DNA of 64,000 nt from Azotobacter vinelandii CA (GTDB lineage: Bacteria > Pseudomonadota > Gammaproteobacteria > Pseudomonadales > Pseudomonadaceae), in assembly GCF_000380335.1 (NCBI RefSeq), contig NC_021149.1:4888501-4952500 (forward strand), given 5' to 3'. Below are positions 1 to 10,062 of this stretch, in pieces. The notes below the pieces were generated by a model, which was not told the DNA's origin, ran no database searches, and saw nothing but the letters and a program-made list of their open reading frames with translations. Made by a program: the position numbers and the translations under genes. Within the stretch, counting starts at the first letter, position 1, and every line of letters starts with the position of its first letter.

Positions 1-2255
1 TTGATCACCCGGCCAAGGCCGAGGTTGCGCAGAGCCAATTGCAGAGTGCTGTGGATGACCTGCGGGTTGTCGATGGCCATTAGTCGATCGAGCAGCTCGC
101 GGGCCTTGCTCAGGGTGATCTGGCGTAGCAGCCATTTGACCTTGGGCAGGTTGGTGGCGTTCATCGACAGGCTGTCAAAACCCATCGCCATCAGCAGCAC
201 CGCCGCCGAGGGGTCGCCGGCCATCTCACCGCAGATGCTCACCGGCTTGCCTTCGGCATGGGCGTCCTGCACCACCTTGTTGAGCGCCTGCAGCACCGCC
301 GGGTGCAGGTAGTCGTAGAGGTCGGCGACCCGCGGGTTGTTGCGGTCCACCGCCAGCAGGTACTGAGTCAGGTCGTTGGAGCCGACCGAGAGGAAGTCCA
401 CCAGGCGCGCCAGTTCGCGGGTCTGGTAGACCGCCGCGGGGATCTCCACCATCACCCCCACCGGCGGCATGGGCACGTCGGTGCCCTCGTCGCGGACCTC
501 GCCCCAGGCGCGGTGGATCAGGTGCAGCGCCTCGTCCAGCTCATGGATCGAGGAGATCATCGGCAGGAGGACGCGCAGGTTGTTCAGCCCCTCGCTGGCC
601 TTGAGCATGGCGCGCACCTGCACCAGGAAGATCTCCGGGTGGTCGAGGGTGACGCGGATGCCGCGCCAGCCGAGGAAGGGGTTGCTCTCCTTGATCGGGA
701 AGTACGACAGCGACTTGTCGCCGCCGATGTCCAAGGTGCGCATGGTCACCGGCAGCGGATAGAAGGCGGACAACTGGTCGCGGTAGATCGCCAGTTGCTC
801 CTTCTCGCTGGGAAAGCGCTCGTTGTTCATGAACGGCACTTCGGTGCGGTACAGCCCCACCCCTTCGGCACCGCGCTCCTGGGCGCGGGCGACGTCGGCC
901 AGCAGGCCGGTGTTGACCCACAATGGCAGGCGGTGGCCGTCGAGGGTTTCGCAGGGCAGTTCGCGCAGGGCGTCGAGGCCCTGGGTCAGTTGACGCTCCT
1001 CCTCGACCAGGTCGGCGAACTGCTGGCGCAGCATGTCGCTGGGATTGGTGTAGACCTCGCCGTGGTAGCCGTCGACGATCAGGTCGATGCCGTCCATCTT
1101 CGAATAGGGCAGATCGACCACGCCCATAACCGTGGGGATGCCCATGGCGCGGGCGAGGATCGCCACGTGGGAGTTGCCCGACCCCTGCACCGAGACCAGG
1201 CCGACCAGCTTTCCCTCGGGCAGTTCGCCGAGCATCGCCGGGCTCAGCTCCTCGCTGACCAGGATGGTGTTGTCCGCATAGACCATGGCCTGCTGGCGGG
1301 CCTGCTGCAGGTAAGCGAGCAGGCGCCGGCCGAGATCCTTGACGTCGGAGGCCCGCTCGCGCAGGTAGGCATCGTCCATCAGTTCGAAGCGCTTGACGTG
1401 CTCGTTGACCACCTGGCGCAGGGCACCCTGGGCCCACTGGCCGGTCCTGATCACCCGCTGTACCTCGCAACCCAGGGAGGCATCATCGAGCATCATCAGA
1501 TAGACGTCGAACAGGGCGCGCTCCTCGGGGCGCAACTGGGTGGCGAGCTTGGCGGACAGCGCACGGATGTCGGCTCGCACCGCCTCGAGGGCGTTGCCGA
1601 ACAGTTCCAGTTCGGCCTTGAGGTCCTCGGCCGGCTTGTCCGGCACCACGTCCAGATCGGCCGGCGGCAGCACCACCACGGCCTTGCCGACGGCGACACC
1701 CGGTGCGGCCGGCACGCCGACGAAGCGCGCCTCCTGGATACCCTTGCCCTGTCGGCCGAGGCCGCGGATCGAGCCGGTGGCCTCGGCATGGGCGATGACG
1801 CCGGCGAGCTGCGCGCTCATGGTCACCAGGAAGGCCTCCTCGCCCTCGTCGAACTCGCGGCGCTCCTTTTGCTGGACGACCAGCACGCCCATCACCCGCC
1901 GATGGTGGATGATCGGCGCGCCGAGGAAGGAAGCGTAGCGCTCCTCGCCGGTCTCGGCGAAGTAACGGTAGCGCGGATGGGCGGCGGCGTTCTCCAGGTT
2001 GAGCGGCTCCTCGCGGGTGCCGACCAGGCCCACCAGGCCCTCGTTGGAGGCCATGCTGACCTTGCCGATGGAGCGCTTGTTGAGCCCGTCAGTGGCCATC
2101 AGGACGAAGCGGTTGGTCTCCGGGTCGAGCAGATAGACCGAGCACACCTGGCTGCCCATGGCTTCCTTGACCCGCCGCACGATGATGCCCAGCGCCGTTT
2201 TGAGATCCTTGGCGGAGTTCACTTCCTGGACGATCTTGCGCAGCGTGTTGAGCAT
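1..2255 (-). CDS. ptsP: PTS-Ntr enzyme I, PtsP (partial, C-terminus outside window)
   Basis: Phosphoenolpyruvate-protein phosphotransferase of the nitrogen PTS; it autophosphorylates from PEP and passes phosphate to NPr. About 751 codons are visible from the ATG at 2255 (MLNTLRKIVQEV), and the gene runs off the left edge, probably only a few residues short of its usual length. An N-terminal GAF domain (about residues 1-160) is followed by the EI N-domain, with the phosphohistidine loop GSGNSHVAILARAMG (His near residue 363), and the PEP-binding barrel with the motifs GLYRTEVPFM and GGDKSLSYFP. The GAF domain separates PtsP from sugar-PTS EI. It lies 23 bp downstream of rppH on the same strand, as in Pseudomonas, suggesting cotranscription. 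Confidence 0.95.
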   Translation of the reverse strand, partial: MLNTLRKIVQEVNSAKDLKTALGIIVRRVKEAMGSQVCSVYLLDPETNRFVLMATDGLNKRSIGKVSMASNEGLVGLVGTREEPLNLENAAAHPRYRYFAETGEERYASFLGAPIIHHRRVMGVLVVQQKERREFDEGEEAFLVTMSAQLAGVIAHAEATGSIRGLGRQGKGIQEARFVGVPAAPGVAVGKAVVVLPPADLDVVPDKPAEDLKAELELFGNALEAVRADIRALSAKLATQLRPEERALFDVYLMMLDDASLGCEVQRVIRTGQWAQGALRQVVNEHVKRFELMDDAYLRERASDVKDLGRRLLAYLQQARQQAMVYADNTILVSEELSPAMLGELPEGKLVGLVSVQGSGNSHVAILARAMGIPTVMGVVDLPYSKMDGIDLIVDGYHGEVYTNPSDMLRQQFADLVEEERQLTQGLDALRELPCETLDGHRLPLWVNTGLLADVARAQERGAEGVGLYRTEVPFMNNERFPSEKEQLAIYRDQLSAFYPLPVTMRTLDIGGDKSLSYFPIKESNPFLGWRGIRVTLDHPEIFLVQVRAMLKASEGLNNLRVLLPMISSIHELDEALHLIHRAWGEVRDEGTDVPMPPVGVMVEIPAAVYQTRELARLVDFLSVGSNDLTQYLLAVDRNNPRVADLYDYLHPAVLQALNKVVQDAHAEGKPVSICGEMAGDPSAAVLLMAMGFDSLSMNATNLPKVKWLLRQITLSKARELLDRLMAIDNPQVIHSTLQLALRNLGLGRVI

Positions 2256-2278
2256 GGCCCGCCTTGAGCTCCGTCTGA

Positions 2279-2758
2279 TCAATCCCGTGCCAGCAGGCGC
2301 GGTGCGAGTTCTTTCAGCGCACGCCGGTAGACCTCGCGCTTGAAGGCGACCACCTGGCCCAGCGGATACCAGTAGCTGACCCAGCGCCAGCCATCGAACT
2401 CCGGCTTGCCGGTGAGATCCATGCGTACGCGCTGCTCGTCGGAGAGCAGGCGCAGGAGAAACCACTTCTGCTTCTGGCCGATGCACAGCGGCTGGCTGTG
2501 CGAGCGCACCAGGCGCTGCGGCAGGCGGTAACGCAGCCAGCCACGGGTGCAGGCGAGGATCCGTACGTCCTGCGGCTCCAATCCGACCTCCTCGTTGAGT
2601 TCGCGGAACAGCGCCTCTTCCGGCGATTCCCGTGCGTCGATGCCGCCCTGCGGAAACTGCCAGGCATCCTGGTTGATCCGCCGCGCCCAGAGCACCTGGC
2701 CAATATCATTGGTCAGGATGATGCCGACATTGGGGCGAAATCCATCGGGGTCGATCAC
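2279..2758 (-). CDS. rppH: RNA pyrophosphohydrolase RppH
   Basis: Nudix hydrolase that removes pyrophosphate from 5'-triphosphorylated mRNA to start decay. The Nudix box is intact ([14 protein letters not shown], then RELNEEVGL), and the protein ends LAPRLLARD as in Pseudomonas RppH. I chose the GTG at 2758, giving 159 aa and the family N-terminus (V/M)[12 protein letters not shown]; the frame stays open upstream to an ATG at 2791, but that extension does not look like the family. It is followed by ptsP on the same strand. Confidence 0.93.
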
Positions 2759-2924
2759 GGCAGCGAACCTTGAAAACGCATGTGCCCGCATTGTTCCACA
2801 AAAAGGTGCGCGCCAGAAGCGGGCTGGACAAGGGGCCGGAACGCCGATGCCCTTCCGGCTCGCGCCGCACAACCGTTATGCTTCGCCGCATTCCCGACTT
2901 CCCTTCCCTGACCGAGGTTCTAGC

Positions 2925-3578
2925 GTGCGTCTGGCTCTATTCGATCTCGACAACACCCTGCTGGCCGGCGACAGCGACCATGCCTGGGGCGACTGGCTCT
3001 GCGAGCGCGGCATCCTCGACGGCGAGACCTACAAGGCGCGCAACGACGCCTTCTACCAGGACTACCTGGCCGGACGGCTGAACATCGTCGACTACCTGAA
3101 CTTCAGCCTGGAGATCCTCGGCCGCACCGAAATGGCCGTGCTCGAAGAGTGGCACCGGGCGTTCATGCGCGAATGCATCGAGCCGATCATCCTCGCCAAG
3201 GGCCGCGAGCTCATCGAGCGGCACCGCGACCAGGGCGACAAGCTGGCGATCATCACCGCCACCAACCGCTTCGTCACCGCCTCCATCGCCGCGCGCCTCG
3301 GCGTCGATACCCTGCTCGCCACCGAGTGCGAGATGGCCGACGGTCGCTACACCGGCCGCACCACCGACGTACCCTGCTTCAAGGAGGGCAAGGTCGAGCG
3401 CCTGCACCGCTGGCTGGCGGAAACCGGCCATTCGCTGGAGGGCAGCCACTTCTATAGCGACTCGCACAACGACCTGCCGCTGCTCGAACGGGTCAGCCAC
3501 CCGGTGGCGGTCGACCCCGATCCGCGTCTGCGCGAAGAAGCCGAGCGGCGCGGCTGGCCGGTGATCTCCCTGCGCTGA
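2925..3578 (+). CDS. HAD-superfamily subfamily IB hydrolase (SerB-like phosphatase)
   Basis: 217-aa protein starting at a GTG ([13 protein letters not shown]). The HAD motifs are in order: motif [12 protein letters not shown] with the Asp nucleophile and general acid, motif II Thr in IITATNRFV, a conserved Lys in the EGK segment, and motif [14 protein letters not shown]. Family knowledge places such proteins among phosphoserine- or phosphocholine-type phosphatases, but the substrate cannot be told from sequence. It is divergent from rppH, with 166 bp between the starts. Confidence 0.85.
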   Translation: MRLALFDLDNTLLAGDSDHAWGDWLCERGILDGETYKARNDAFYQDYLAGRLNIVDYLNFSLEILGRTEMAVLEEWHRAFMRECIEPIILAKGRELIERHRDQGDKLAIITATNRFVTASIAARLGVDTLLATECEMADGRYTGRTTDVPCFKEGKVERLHRWLAETGHSLEGSHFYSDSHNDLPLLERVSHPVAVDPDPRLREEAERRGWPVISLR

Positions 3579-3613
3579 ACTGGCGTAGCCCCGTCGGCGG
3601 GCGGGTAATTCGC

Positions 3614-3644
3614 CGGGTGGAAACGGCGCAGTCCCATCCACCCG
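3614..3644. repeat. Short dispersed palindrome, copy 1
   Basis: An 8-bp perfect inverted repeat, CGGGTGGA/TCCACCCG, encloses a GC-rich centre in the convergent gap between the HAD gene and the membrane-protein gene. A related palindrome (GGTGGAAAA ... TTTTCCACC) occurs at 46176-46205. The shared GGTGGAAA core suggests a REP-like repeat family, which may also help terminate transcription. Confidence 0.5.
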
Positions 3645-3718
3645 CACCTGCGGGCTCCGCTGGAGCGGACTCGTCCGCGACCGCCGGTGTTCGGCCTGGC
3701 CCTTGCAAGGGCCAGGCT

Positions 3719-4228
3719 TCAGACGGGCTTGGCCACCATCAGCCAGAGGGTGGTGGCGAAGCAGGCCAGCCCGAGCAGCGCCAGCACCAGGCTGAACCAG
3801 AGGCTCTTCCGGCGCCGGCCGGCGACCCGCGCCGCCAGCCACAATCCGCAGACCGCCCCCGGCAGGAACAACAGCGAGCTGCCGAGCAGCCAGATCTGCC
3901 CCAGCGGCCAGCCGGCCAGATGCGCCAGCCACCAGCCGCTGACTGGCAGGGCGATCAGGCAGAGCAGCAGCAGGACGGCGCACAGCGCCGGCCAGGGCGA
4001 GGCACGCGCGGGCGCCTCCGCTTCCGCTCCCTCCGCTATCGCCCCCTCCGCATCCGGGGCCGCCGGCTCCGGTCCCGCCGCGTCCGCCTCCGTCTCGGCG
4101 CCGGCCGGCGCCGCCCCTGCCGGACGGGGCCGCGCGCGCCAGCAAAGCCCGGCGAGCGCGAAGAAGGCCACGAACAGCAGCACGCCGGCCACGCCATGGA
4201 GCATTTTGAGCAGCGCGAAGTGTTCCAT
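3719..4228 (-). CDS. Small four-helix membrane protein, uncharacterised
   Basis: 169-aa protein from the ATG at 4228 ([15 protein letters not shown]). Hydrophobic segments lie at about residues 8-28, 72-95, 100-122 and 140-162. Between the first two is a charged, low-complexity Ala/Glu/Pro linker (about residues 30-70). It follows ilvA on the same strand with a 38-bp gap and could be cotranscribed with it. I do not recognise a function; the length and linker are unlike a transporter subunit. Confidence 0.7.
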   Translation of the reverse strand: MEHFALLKMLHGVAGVLLFVAFFALAGLCWRARPRPAGAAPAGAETEADAAGPEPAAPDAEGAIAEGAEAEAPARASPWPALCAVLLLLCLIALPVSGWWLAHLAGWPLGQIWLLGSSLLFLPGAVCGLWLAARVAGRRRKSLWFSLVLALLGLACFATTLWLMVAKPV

Positions 4229-4266
4229 CGTTCGGTCCTTTGAAGTCGGGTGGATGGGCGTTCGAG

Positions 4267-5781
4267 TCAGCCGAGGAACAACCGGTAGGCCGGGTTGTCG
4301 GTTTCGTCCCAGTACGGATAGCCGATGGCGTCCAAAGCCGCCGGCAACAGGTGGCGCTCGCCCGCCGGCACCTGCAGGCCGGCCACCACGCGGCCGTCGG
4401 CGGCGCCATGGTTGCGGTAGTGGAACATCGAGATGTTCCAGCGTCCGCCGAGCTTGCTGAGGAAGTTGAACAACGCGCCGGGCCGCTCGGGAAACTCGAA
4501 GCGCAACACCACCTCGTCGCTGACGCCCGCCGCATGGCCGCCGACCATGTGGCGGATATGCAGCTTGGCCATCTCGTCGTCGGTCAGGTCGAGTACGGGA
4601 AAGCCCTGCTCGCGCAGGCTGGCCACCAGTTGCTCGCGCGGATCGTTCTCCGGGTGGGTTTGCACGCCGACGAAGATGTGCGCATGGTCCGGGCGGTTGT
4701 AGCGGTAGTTGAACTCGGTGATCTGCCGCTTGCCGATGGCCTGGCAGAACGCCTTGAAGCTGCCCGGCTGCTCGGGGATGGTCACGGCGATGATCGCCTC
4801 GCGCTTCTCGCCCAGTTCGGAGCGCTCGGCCACATGGCGCAGGCGGTCGAAGTTGATGTTGGCACCGGAATCGATGGCCACCAGGGTCTGCCCGCTCGCC
4901 CCTTCGCGCTCGACGTAGCGCTTGATCCCGGCCACCGCCAGGGCACCGGCCGGCTCGGTGATCGAGCGGGTGTCGTCGTAGATGTCCTTGATCGCCGCGC
5001 AGATCTCGTCGGTACTGACAGTGACCACCTCGTCCACGTGATGGCGGCAGATGTCGAAGGTGCAGGCGCCGATCTGCGCCACCGCCACCCCGTCGGCGAA
5101 CAGCCCGACCTGCGGCAGCACCACCCGCTCGCCGGCGGCCATGGCCATCTGCAGGCAGTTGGAGTCCTCCGGTTCGACACCGATCACCCGGACCTCGGGA
5201 CGCAGGTATTTCACATAGGCGGCGATACCCGCGATCAGTCCGCCGCCGCCGACCGGCACGAACACGGCGTCCAGCCGGCCCGGCTGCTGGCGGAGAATCT
5301 CCATGGCCACCGTGCCCTGCCCGGCGATCACGTCGGGATCGTCGTAGGGGTGGATGTAGACGTAGCCCTTCTCCTCGACCAGCTTCAGCGAATGGGCCAG
5401 CGCATCGGGAAAGGCGTCGCCATGCAGCACCACCTTGGCGCCGCGCGCGCGCACCGCCTGGACCTTGATCTCCGGGGTGGTCCTCGGCATCACGATGACC
5501 GCCTTGATGCCCAGGTGCCTGGCCGCCAGGGCCACGCCCTGGGCATGGTTGCCGGCCGAGGCGGTGACCACGCCGCGCGCCAGCTCGGCCTCGCTCAGCC
5601 GGGCCGCCTTGTTGTAGGCGCCGCGGATCTTGAAGGAGAACACCGGCTGCAGATCCTCGCGCTTGAGCAGGATCTGGTTGCCGAGACGTTCGGAGAGCTG
5701 GCGGGCAGGCTGCAGGGGAGTTTCGACGGCGACGTCGTAGACGCGCGAGGTAAGGATCTTCTTGACGTACTGTTCGAGCAT
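4267..5781 (-). CDS. ilvA: Threonine ammonia-lyase, biosynthetic (IlvA)
   Basis: PLP enzyme converting L-threonine to 2-oxobutanoate and ammonia, the committed step to isoleucine. At 504 aa it is the long biosynthetic type. The PLP lysine lies in [12 protein letters not shown] and the phosphate-binding loop in [13 protein letters not shown]. Two C-terminal ACT-like regulatory domains (about residues 325-504) give feedback control by isoleucine and valine in this family. It is divergent from rpiA. Confidence 0.95.
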   Translation of the reverse strand: MLEQYVKKILTSRVYDVAVETPLQPARQLSERLGNQILLKREDLQPVFSFKIRGAYNKAARLSEAELARGVVTASAGNHAQGVALAARHLGIKAVIVMPRTTPEIKVQAVRARGAKVVLHGDAFPDALAHSLKLVEEKGYVYIHPYDDPDVIAGQGTVAMEILRQQPGRLDAVFVPVGGGGLIAGIAAYVKYLRPEVRVIGVEPEDSNCLQMAMAAGERVVLPQVGLFADGVAVAQIGACTFDICRHHVDEVVTVSTDEICAAIKDIYDDTRSITEPAGALAVAGIKRYVEREGASGQTLVAIDSGANINFDRLRHVAERSELGEKREAIIAVTIPEQPGSFKAFCQAIGKRQITEFNYRYNRPDHAHIFVGVQTHPENDPREQLVASLREQGFPVLDLTDDEMAKLHIRHMVGGHAAGVSDEVVLRFEFPERPGALFNFLSKLGGRWNISMFHYRNHGAADGRVVAGLQVPAGERHLLPAALDAIGYPYWDETDNPAYRLFLG

Positions 5782-5916
5782 CGGCGGACATCGGAAAGCT
5801 GGAAAGGAATGGGCCAGTCTACCCCGTCAGCGTCCCGGCCGGCCACCCGGCGGGCGCCGGGCCGGAGCGGACACGGTTATAATCACTCCATCTCTCCCAT
5901 CCGACGAAGACCCCAC

Positions 5917-6597
5917 ATGACCCAGGACCAGCTCAAGCAGGCCGTGGCCCAGGCCGCCCTCGACCACATCCTTCCGCAGCTCACTCGGCAGAGCATCATC
6001 GGCGTCGGCACCGGCTCCACCGCCAATTTCTTCATCGACCTGCTGGCTCGCTACCGGATGGACTTCGATGGCGCCGTGGCCAGTTCCGAAGCCACCGCCG
6101 CCCGCCTGAAAGGCCACGGCATCGAAGTGCACGATCTGAACAACGTCGTCGAACTGGAGTTCTACGTGGACGGCGCCGACGAGTGCAACAAGCATCTGGA
6201 GCTGATCAAGGGCGGCGGCGCCGCGCTGACCCGCGAGAAGATCGTCGCCGCGGTGGCCCGGACCTTCATCTGCATCGCCGACGAGAGCAAGCGGGTCGAT
6301 TTTCTCGGCGACTTCCCGCTGCCGGTGGAGGTGATTCCCATGGCCCGCAGCCATGTGGCGCGCCAACTGGTCATGCTGGGCGGCGACCCGGTCTACCGCG
6401 AAGGCGTGGTGACCGACAACGGCAACGTGATCCTCGACGTGTACAACATGCAGATCACCAACCCCAGACAACTGGAGTCGGACATCAACAACATCGTCGG
6501 AGTGGTCTGCAACGGGCTGTTCGCCGCGCGTCCGGCCGACCTGCTGCTGCTCGGCACCCGCAACGGGGTGGAGCGCATCGAGCGCCCGCGCCGCTGA
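5917..6597 (+). CDS. rpiA: Ribose-5-phosphate isomerase A
   Basis: Interconverts ribose-5-phosphate and ribulose-5-phosphate in the non-oxidative pentose phosphate pathway. 226 aa from the ATG at 5917 ([14 protein letters not shown]). Family motifs are present: [13 protein letters not shown] (phosphate loop), DGADECN and [12 protein letters not shown] with the catalytic Asp and Lys region. It is divergent from ilvA and convergent with the next gene. Confidence 0.95.
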   Translation: MTQDQLKQAVAQAALDHILPQLTRQSIIGVGTGSTANFFIDLLARYRMDFDGAVASSEATAARLKGHGIEVHDLNNVVELEFYVDGADECNKHLELIKGGGAALTREKIVAAVARTFICIADESKRVDFLGDFPLPVEVIPMARSHVARQLVMLGGDPVYREGVVTDNGNVILDVYNMQITNPRQLESDINNIVGVVCNGLFAARPADLLLLGTRNGVERIERPRR

Positions 6598-6610
6598 GCG
6601 ACCGCCGGAC

Positions 6611-7528
6611 TCAGGGAGCGGTCCGGCGGAACACGTAGAAGCGGTTCGGCTCGCCGATCACGTAGAGGTTGCCCGCCCGATCCATCGTCACCCCCTCGGC
6701 CTGGCGGATGCTGTGGCGCAGGCCGTTGAGGCCGCCGAGCAGGGTCATGAAGCTGAACGGACGCCCTTCGCCATCGAGCTCCAGCAGCAGCCGCGACTCG
6801 TCGGACAGCAGCAGGAAATGCCCGCTGTGCGGATCGACCGTCAGCGAGGACAGGTCGCGCACGGGCAGGTCATCGCCCGACAGCGGCCGCGGAGTGCCGA
6901 CGATCCCCGCGTCGGCGGAAACGTCCAGGCCGAACAGCGCCGGCGGCCGTTCCTGGGCCAGCAGCAGCCGGTTCGTCCGCGCATCCCAGCCCAGCCCCTC
7001 GAAGCCCTTGTTGCCGGCCTCGGCGAAACCGAGGTCGTAGCGCTGCGCATCCTTCAGATCGAAACTGTCCGCAGCCGCGGGAAGAGAGAACAGCGCCAGC
7101 AGGCGATGGCGCTCGTCGACCATGGCCAGACGCCCGTCGCCGAGCGCCTCCACGCCCTCCGGATCGGCGAAGCCGGTAAGGCGGATGCGCCGCAGAACCG
7201 CGCCCTCCGGGCTGAGCTCCAGCAGTTGCGGGTGCTTGCCGGTGACAGTGAACAAAGTATTGGTCTGCGGGTTCCAGGTCAGACCGGAGGTTTCGTCTTC
7301 CTCCAGTCCCGGCAGGCTGACCTCCAGCGCCAGGCGGTAGTCGGGCAGCCAGATGCCGGCGGCACGCGCCTGCGGTGTCTCCCGGCACTCCCGCCAGGAC
7401 AGCCGGATCAGATCGAACCAATGCCACTGGTAGCCGACCAGCAGGACGACCAGGACCGATACCAGCAGGGCCACACGAAACGACAGGCGCCGGAAGGAAG
7501 TCCGGGCAAGGGAAAAAGACAGCGGCAT
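6611..7528 (-). CDS. SdiA-regulated (YjiK-like) beta-propeller protein
   Basis: 305-aa protein with an N-terminal membrane anchor (about residues 18-38, VALLVSVLVVLLVGYQW) followed by a periplasmic domain of the SdiA-regulated/YjiK family. Propeller-type repeats are visible, such as TSGLTWNPQTNTLF, GFEGLGWDARTNRLLL and EGVTMDRAGNLYVIGE. I chose the ATG at 7528 just before the signal anchor; an ATG at 7561 is also possible. The function is unknown; esterase or sensor roles have been suggested for such propellers. Confidence 0.7.
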   Translation of the reverse strand: MPLSFSLARTSFRRLSFRVALLVSVLVVLLVGYQWHWFDLIRLSWRECRETPQARAAGIWLPDYRLALEVSLPGLEEDETSGLTWNPQTNTLFTVTGKHPQLLELSPEGAVLRRIRLTGFADPEGVEALGDGRLAMVDERHRLLALFSLPAAADSFDLKDAQRYDLGFAEAGNKGFEGLGWDARTNRLLLAQERPPALFGLDVSADAGIVGTPRPLSGDDLPVRDLSSLTVDPHSGHFLLLSDESRLLLELDGEGRPFSFMTLLGGLNGLRHSIRQAEGVTMDRAGNLYVIGEPNRFYVFRRTAP

Positions 7529-7645
7529 GGATTGGTTTCCGCAAGACGAGACAGACCGCAAGCCTGCCAGAGCCAGCTTGCCTGAAAATTAAAATCGGGA
7601 TGAAAGGCCGGGCGGCCGGGTACGCCGCGCGCCCGACCGAAGGTC

Positions 7646-8311
7646 TCAGAGCACCCGGCTTTCGAAGCGGGACAGCCCGGTCAGCTCCAGCACCAGACGA
7701 TCGCCGCTGGCGAACGGGCCGACGCCGGCCGGCGTGCCGGTGGATACCACGTCGCCCGGCTGCAGGCTGAAATGCCCGGCGATGTGCTGGATCAGCGCGA
7801 TGATGGGATTGAGCATGTCGCGGCTGTTGCCGTCCTGGCGCAGCTCGCCGTTGATGGTCAGACGGATGCCGATGTCGGTGAGATCCTCGACGGCATCGCC
7901 GGACACGAAGGGCGCCAGCACATAGGCGCCGTCGAAGGACTTGGCCAGTTCCCAGGGCAGCCCCTTTTCCTTGAGTCTGGCCTGCACGTCGCGCAGGGTC
8001 AGGTCGAGGGCCGGAGCGAAGCCGGAGATGGCGTCGCGCACCTCCTCGGCGCCCGGCTGGTGCGACAGCGGCTTGCCGATCAGCACGGCGATTTCCGCCT
8101 CGTAGTGCACCGAGCCACGGTCCTGCGGAATGCTGAAGCCGCCTTCCAGCGGCACCGTGCAACTGCCCGGCTTGATGAACAGCAGGGGCTCGGTCGGCAC
8201 CGGGTTGTTCAGCTCCCGGGCGTGCTCGGCGTAGTTGCGGCCGACGCAGACCACCTTGCCCAGCGGGTAGTGGATGCGCGTACCGTCGAGGTATTGGTGC
8301 TGGTAACTCAT
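7646..8311 (-). CDS. Fumarylacetoacetate hydrolase family protein
   Basis: 221-aa FAH-family enzyme, which act as hydrolases or decarboxylases of acylpyruvates and oxaloacetate-like substrates. Start ATG at 8311 with an AAGGAG Shine-Dalgarno. Family motifs include VCVGRNYAEHARE near the N-terminus, the metal-binding segment SVHYEAEIAVLIG and the C-terminal STGTPAGVGP. It is downstream of and codirectional with the D-2-hydroxyglutarate dehydrogenase, an order also found in Pseudomonas. Substrate not determined. Confidence 0.85.
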   Translation of the reverse strand: MSYQHQYLDGTRIHYPLGKVVCVGRNYAEHARELNNPVPTEPLLFIKPGSCTVPLEGGFSIPQDRGSVHYEAEIAVLIGKPLSHQPGAEEVRDAISGFAPALDLTLRDVQARLKEKGLPWELAKSFDGAYVLAPFVSGDAVEDLTDIGIRLTINGELRQDGNSRDMLNPIIALIQHIAGHFSLQPGDVVSTGTPAGVGPFASGDRLVLELTGLSRFESRVL

Positions 8312-8465
8312 GCAAGGCTCCTTGTGTCTTTGTGGCTGGAAGTCCATGGCGACGACTCTACGGCAAATCCACGCGGCGTCGAAGGCTTTTCCGGGCGCGG
8401 GCATCCGGGAGCGGGAAAGGACGCGAACGCAGGCCACGCGGGCCTGCGTCCGGGACGCGGGCGGA

Positions 8466-9857
8466 TCAGACGAAGATCTTGCCGGGATTCATGATGCCGT
8501 TCGGATCGAACACCGCCTTGATCGCCTTCATGCAGGCGATCTCGGCCTCCGAGCGACTGTAGCCCAGGTAGTCGCGCTTGGTCATGCCCACGCCGTGCTC
8601 GGCGGAAATCGAGCCGGCGTACTTCTGCACGATCTCGAACACCCACTTGTTCACCGTGGCGCACTTGGCGAAGAACTCGTCCTTGTCCATGGCATCGGGC
8701 TTCAAGATGTTCAGGTGCAGGTTGCCGTCGCCGATGTGGCCGAACCAGACGATCTCGAAATCCGGGTAATGTTCGGCGACGATCGCGTCGATTTCCTTGA
8801 GGAAGGCCGGCACCTTGCCGATGGTGACCGAGACGTCGTTCTTGTACGGGGTCCAGTGGGAGATGGTCTCGGAGATGTACTCGCGCAGCTTCCAGAGGTT
8901 CTGCAACTGCTGCTCGCTCTGGCTCATCACCCCGTCGAGCACCCAGCCCTGCTCGACGCAGTGCTCGAAGGTCGCCAGCGCCTGCTCGGCGCGCTCCTCG
9001 GTGCTGGCCTCGAACTCCAGCAGCGCATAGAAGGGGCACTCGGTCTCGAACGGCGCCGGCACGTCGCCGCGCGCCAGCACCTTGGCCAGCGCCTTGTCGG
9101 AGAAGAACTCGAAGGCGGTCAGGTCCATCTTGTCCTGGAAGGCGTGCAGCACCGGCATGATCGAGTCGAGATCGGGGGTGCCGAGGACCAGGGCGGTGAG
9201 GTTGGTCGGCGCGCGATCGAGGCGCATGGTGGCCTCGACGACGAAGCCCAGGGTGCCCTCGGCGCCGATGAACAGCTGGCGCAGGTCATAGCCGGTGGCG
9301 TTCTTGATCAGGTCCTTGTTCAGCTCGAGCAGGTCGCCCTTGCCGGTGACCACCTTGAGGCCGGCCACCCAGTTGCGGGTCATGCCGTAGCGGATCACCT
9401 TGATCCCGCCGGCGTTGGTGCCGATGTTGCCGCCGATCTGGCTGGAGCCGGCGGAGGCGAAGTCGACCGGGTAGTACAGCCCCTTGTCCGCGGCGAAGTC
9501 CTGCAGTTGCCTGGTCACCACGCCAGGCTCGCAGACCACGGTGCGGTCGATCTCGTCGAAGCGCAGGATGCGGTTCATGTAGTCGAAGGCCACCACCACT
9601 TCGCCATGCGCGGCGACGGCGGCGGCGGACAGCCCGGTGCGCCCGCCCGAGGGCACCAGGGCGACCTTGTGCTCGTTGGCCCAGCGGACGATGGCCTGCA
9701 CCTGCTCTATGCTCTTCGGGAACGCGATGGCCAGTGGGGCGGGGGCGAAATGCTTGGTCCAGTCCTTGCCGTAGGCGTTGAGGGAATCGGCGTCGGTGAG
9801 CACCTTGCCGGGCTCCACCAGGGTCTTCAACTCGTCTATCAGGGCAGGGTTGGTCAT
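8466..9857 (-). CDS. FAD-linked D-2-hydroxyglutarate dehydrogenase
   Basis: 463-aa FAD-binding oxidase of the GlcD/D2HGDH family. The ATG at 9857 (MTNPALIDELKTL) is taken as the start. The FAD-binding domain has VPSGGRTGLSAAAVA and NIGTNAGGIKVIRYG; the C-terminal cap has WFGHIGDGNLHLNI (metal and substrate ligands) and SAEHGVGMTKRDYLG. It is divergent from serA. In Pseudomonas stutzeri this dehydrogenase removes the D-2-hydroxyglutarate made when SerA is driven forward by reducing 2-oxoglutarate, and the pairing here fits that role. Confidence 0.88.
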   Translation of the reverse strand: MTNPALIDELKTLVEPGKVLTDADSLNAYGKDWTKHFAPAPLAIAFPKSIEQVQAIVRWANEHKVALVPSGGRTGLSAAAVAAHGEVVVAFDYMNRILRFDEIDRTVVCEPGVVTRQLQDFAADKGLYYPVDFASAGSSQIGGNIGTNAGGIKVIRYGMTRNWVAGLKVVTGKGDLLELNKDLIKNATGYDLRQLFIGAEGTLGFVVEATMRLDRAPTNLTALVLGTPDLDSIMPVLHAFQDKMDLTAFEFFSDKALAKVLARGDVPAPFETECPFYALLEFEASTEERAEQALATFEHCVEQGWVLDGVMSQSEQQLQNLWKLREYISETISHWTPYKNDVSVTIGKVPAFLKEIDAIVAEHYPDFEIVWFGHIGDGNLHLNILKPDAMDKDEFFAKCATVNKWVFEIVQKYAGSISAEHGVGMTKRDYLGYSRSEAEIACMKAIKAVFDPNGIMNPGKIFV

Positions 9858-10062
9858 GGGGCAACTCTCAAAGGATTCATGGCCGTCCTGAATACCCTTC
9901 ACGTACCAGGAATGGCGGTTTGGCGGGCTCGGTATGCTAGCATAGCCGCCCCGTGAGTCGTGCCTCCCGCCGATTTCCGGAACGGTTGTAGCCCTTTCCG
10001 GGCAGTACTACCGGCTGCCCGCCTACATCGCCACCTACCTCCAGGAAAACAGGTTTACGTAG

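Noticed and set aside
258-2267. Long open frame on the plus strand across ptsP
   Set aside because: It is antisense to a complete PtsP reading frame; the translation is His/Gln/Val-rich with no domain, as expected from GC-rich antisense frames.
4240-5860. Open plus-strand frame running into rpiA
   Set aside because: It is antisense to ilvA. Only the part from the ATG at 5917 has family similarity (RpiA).
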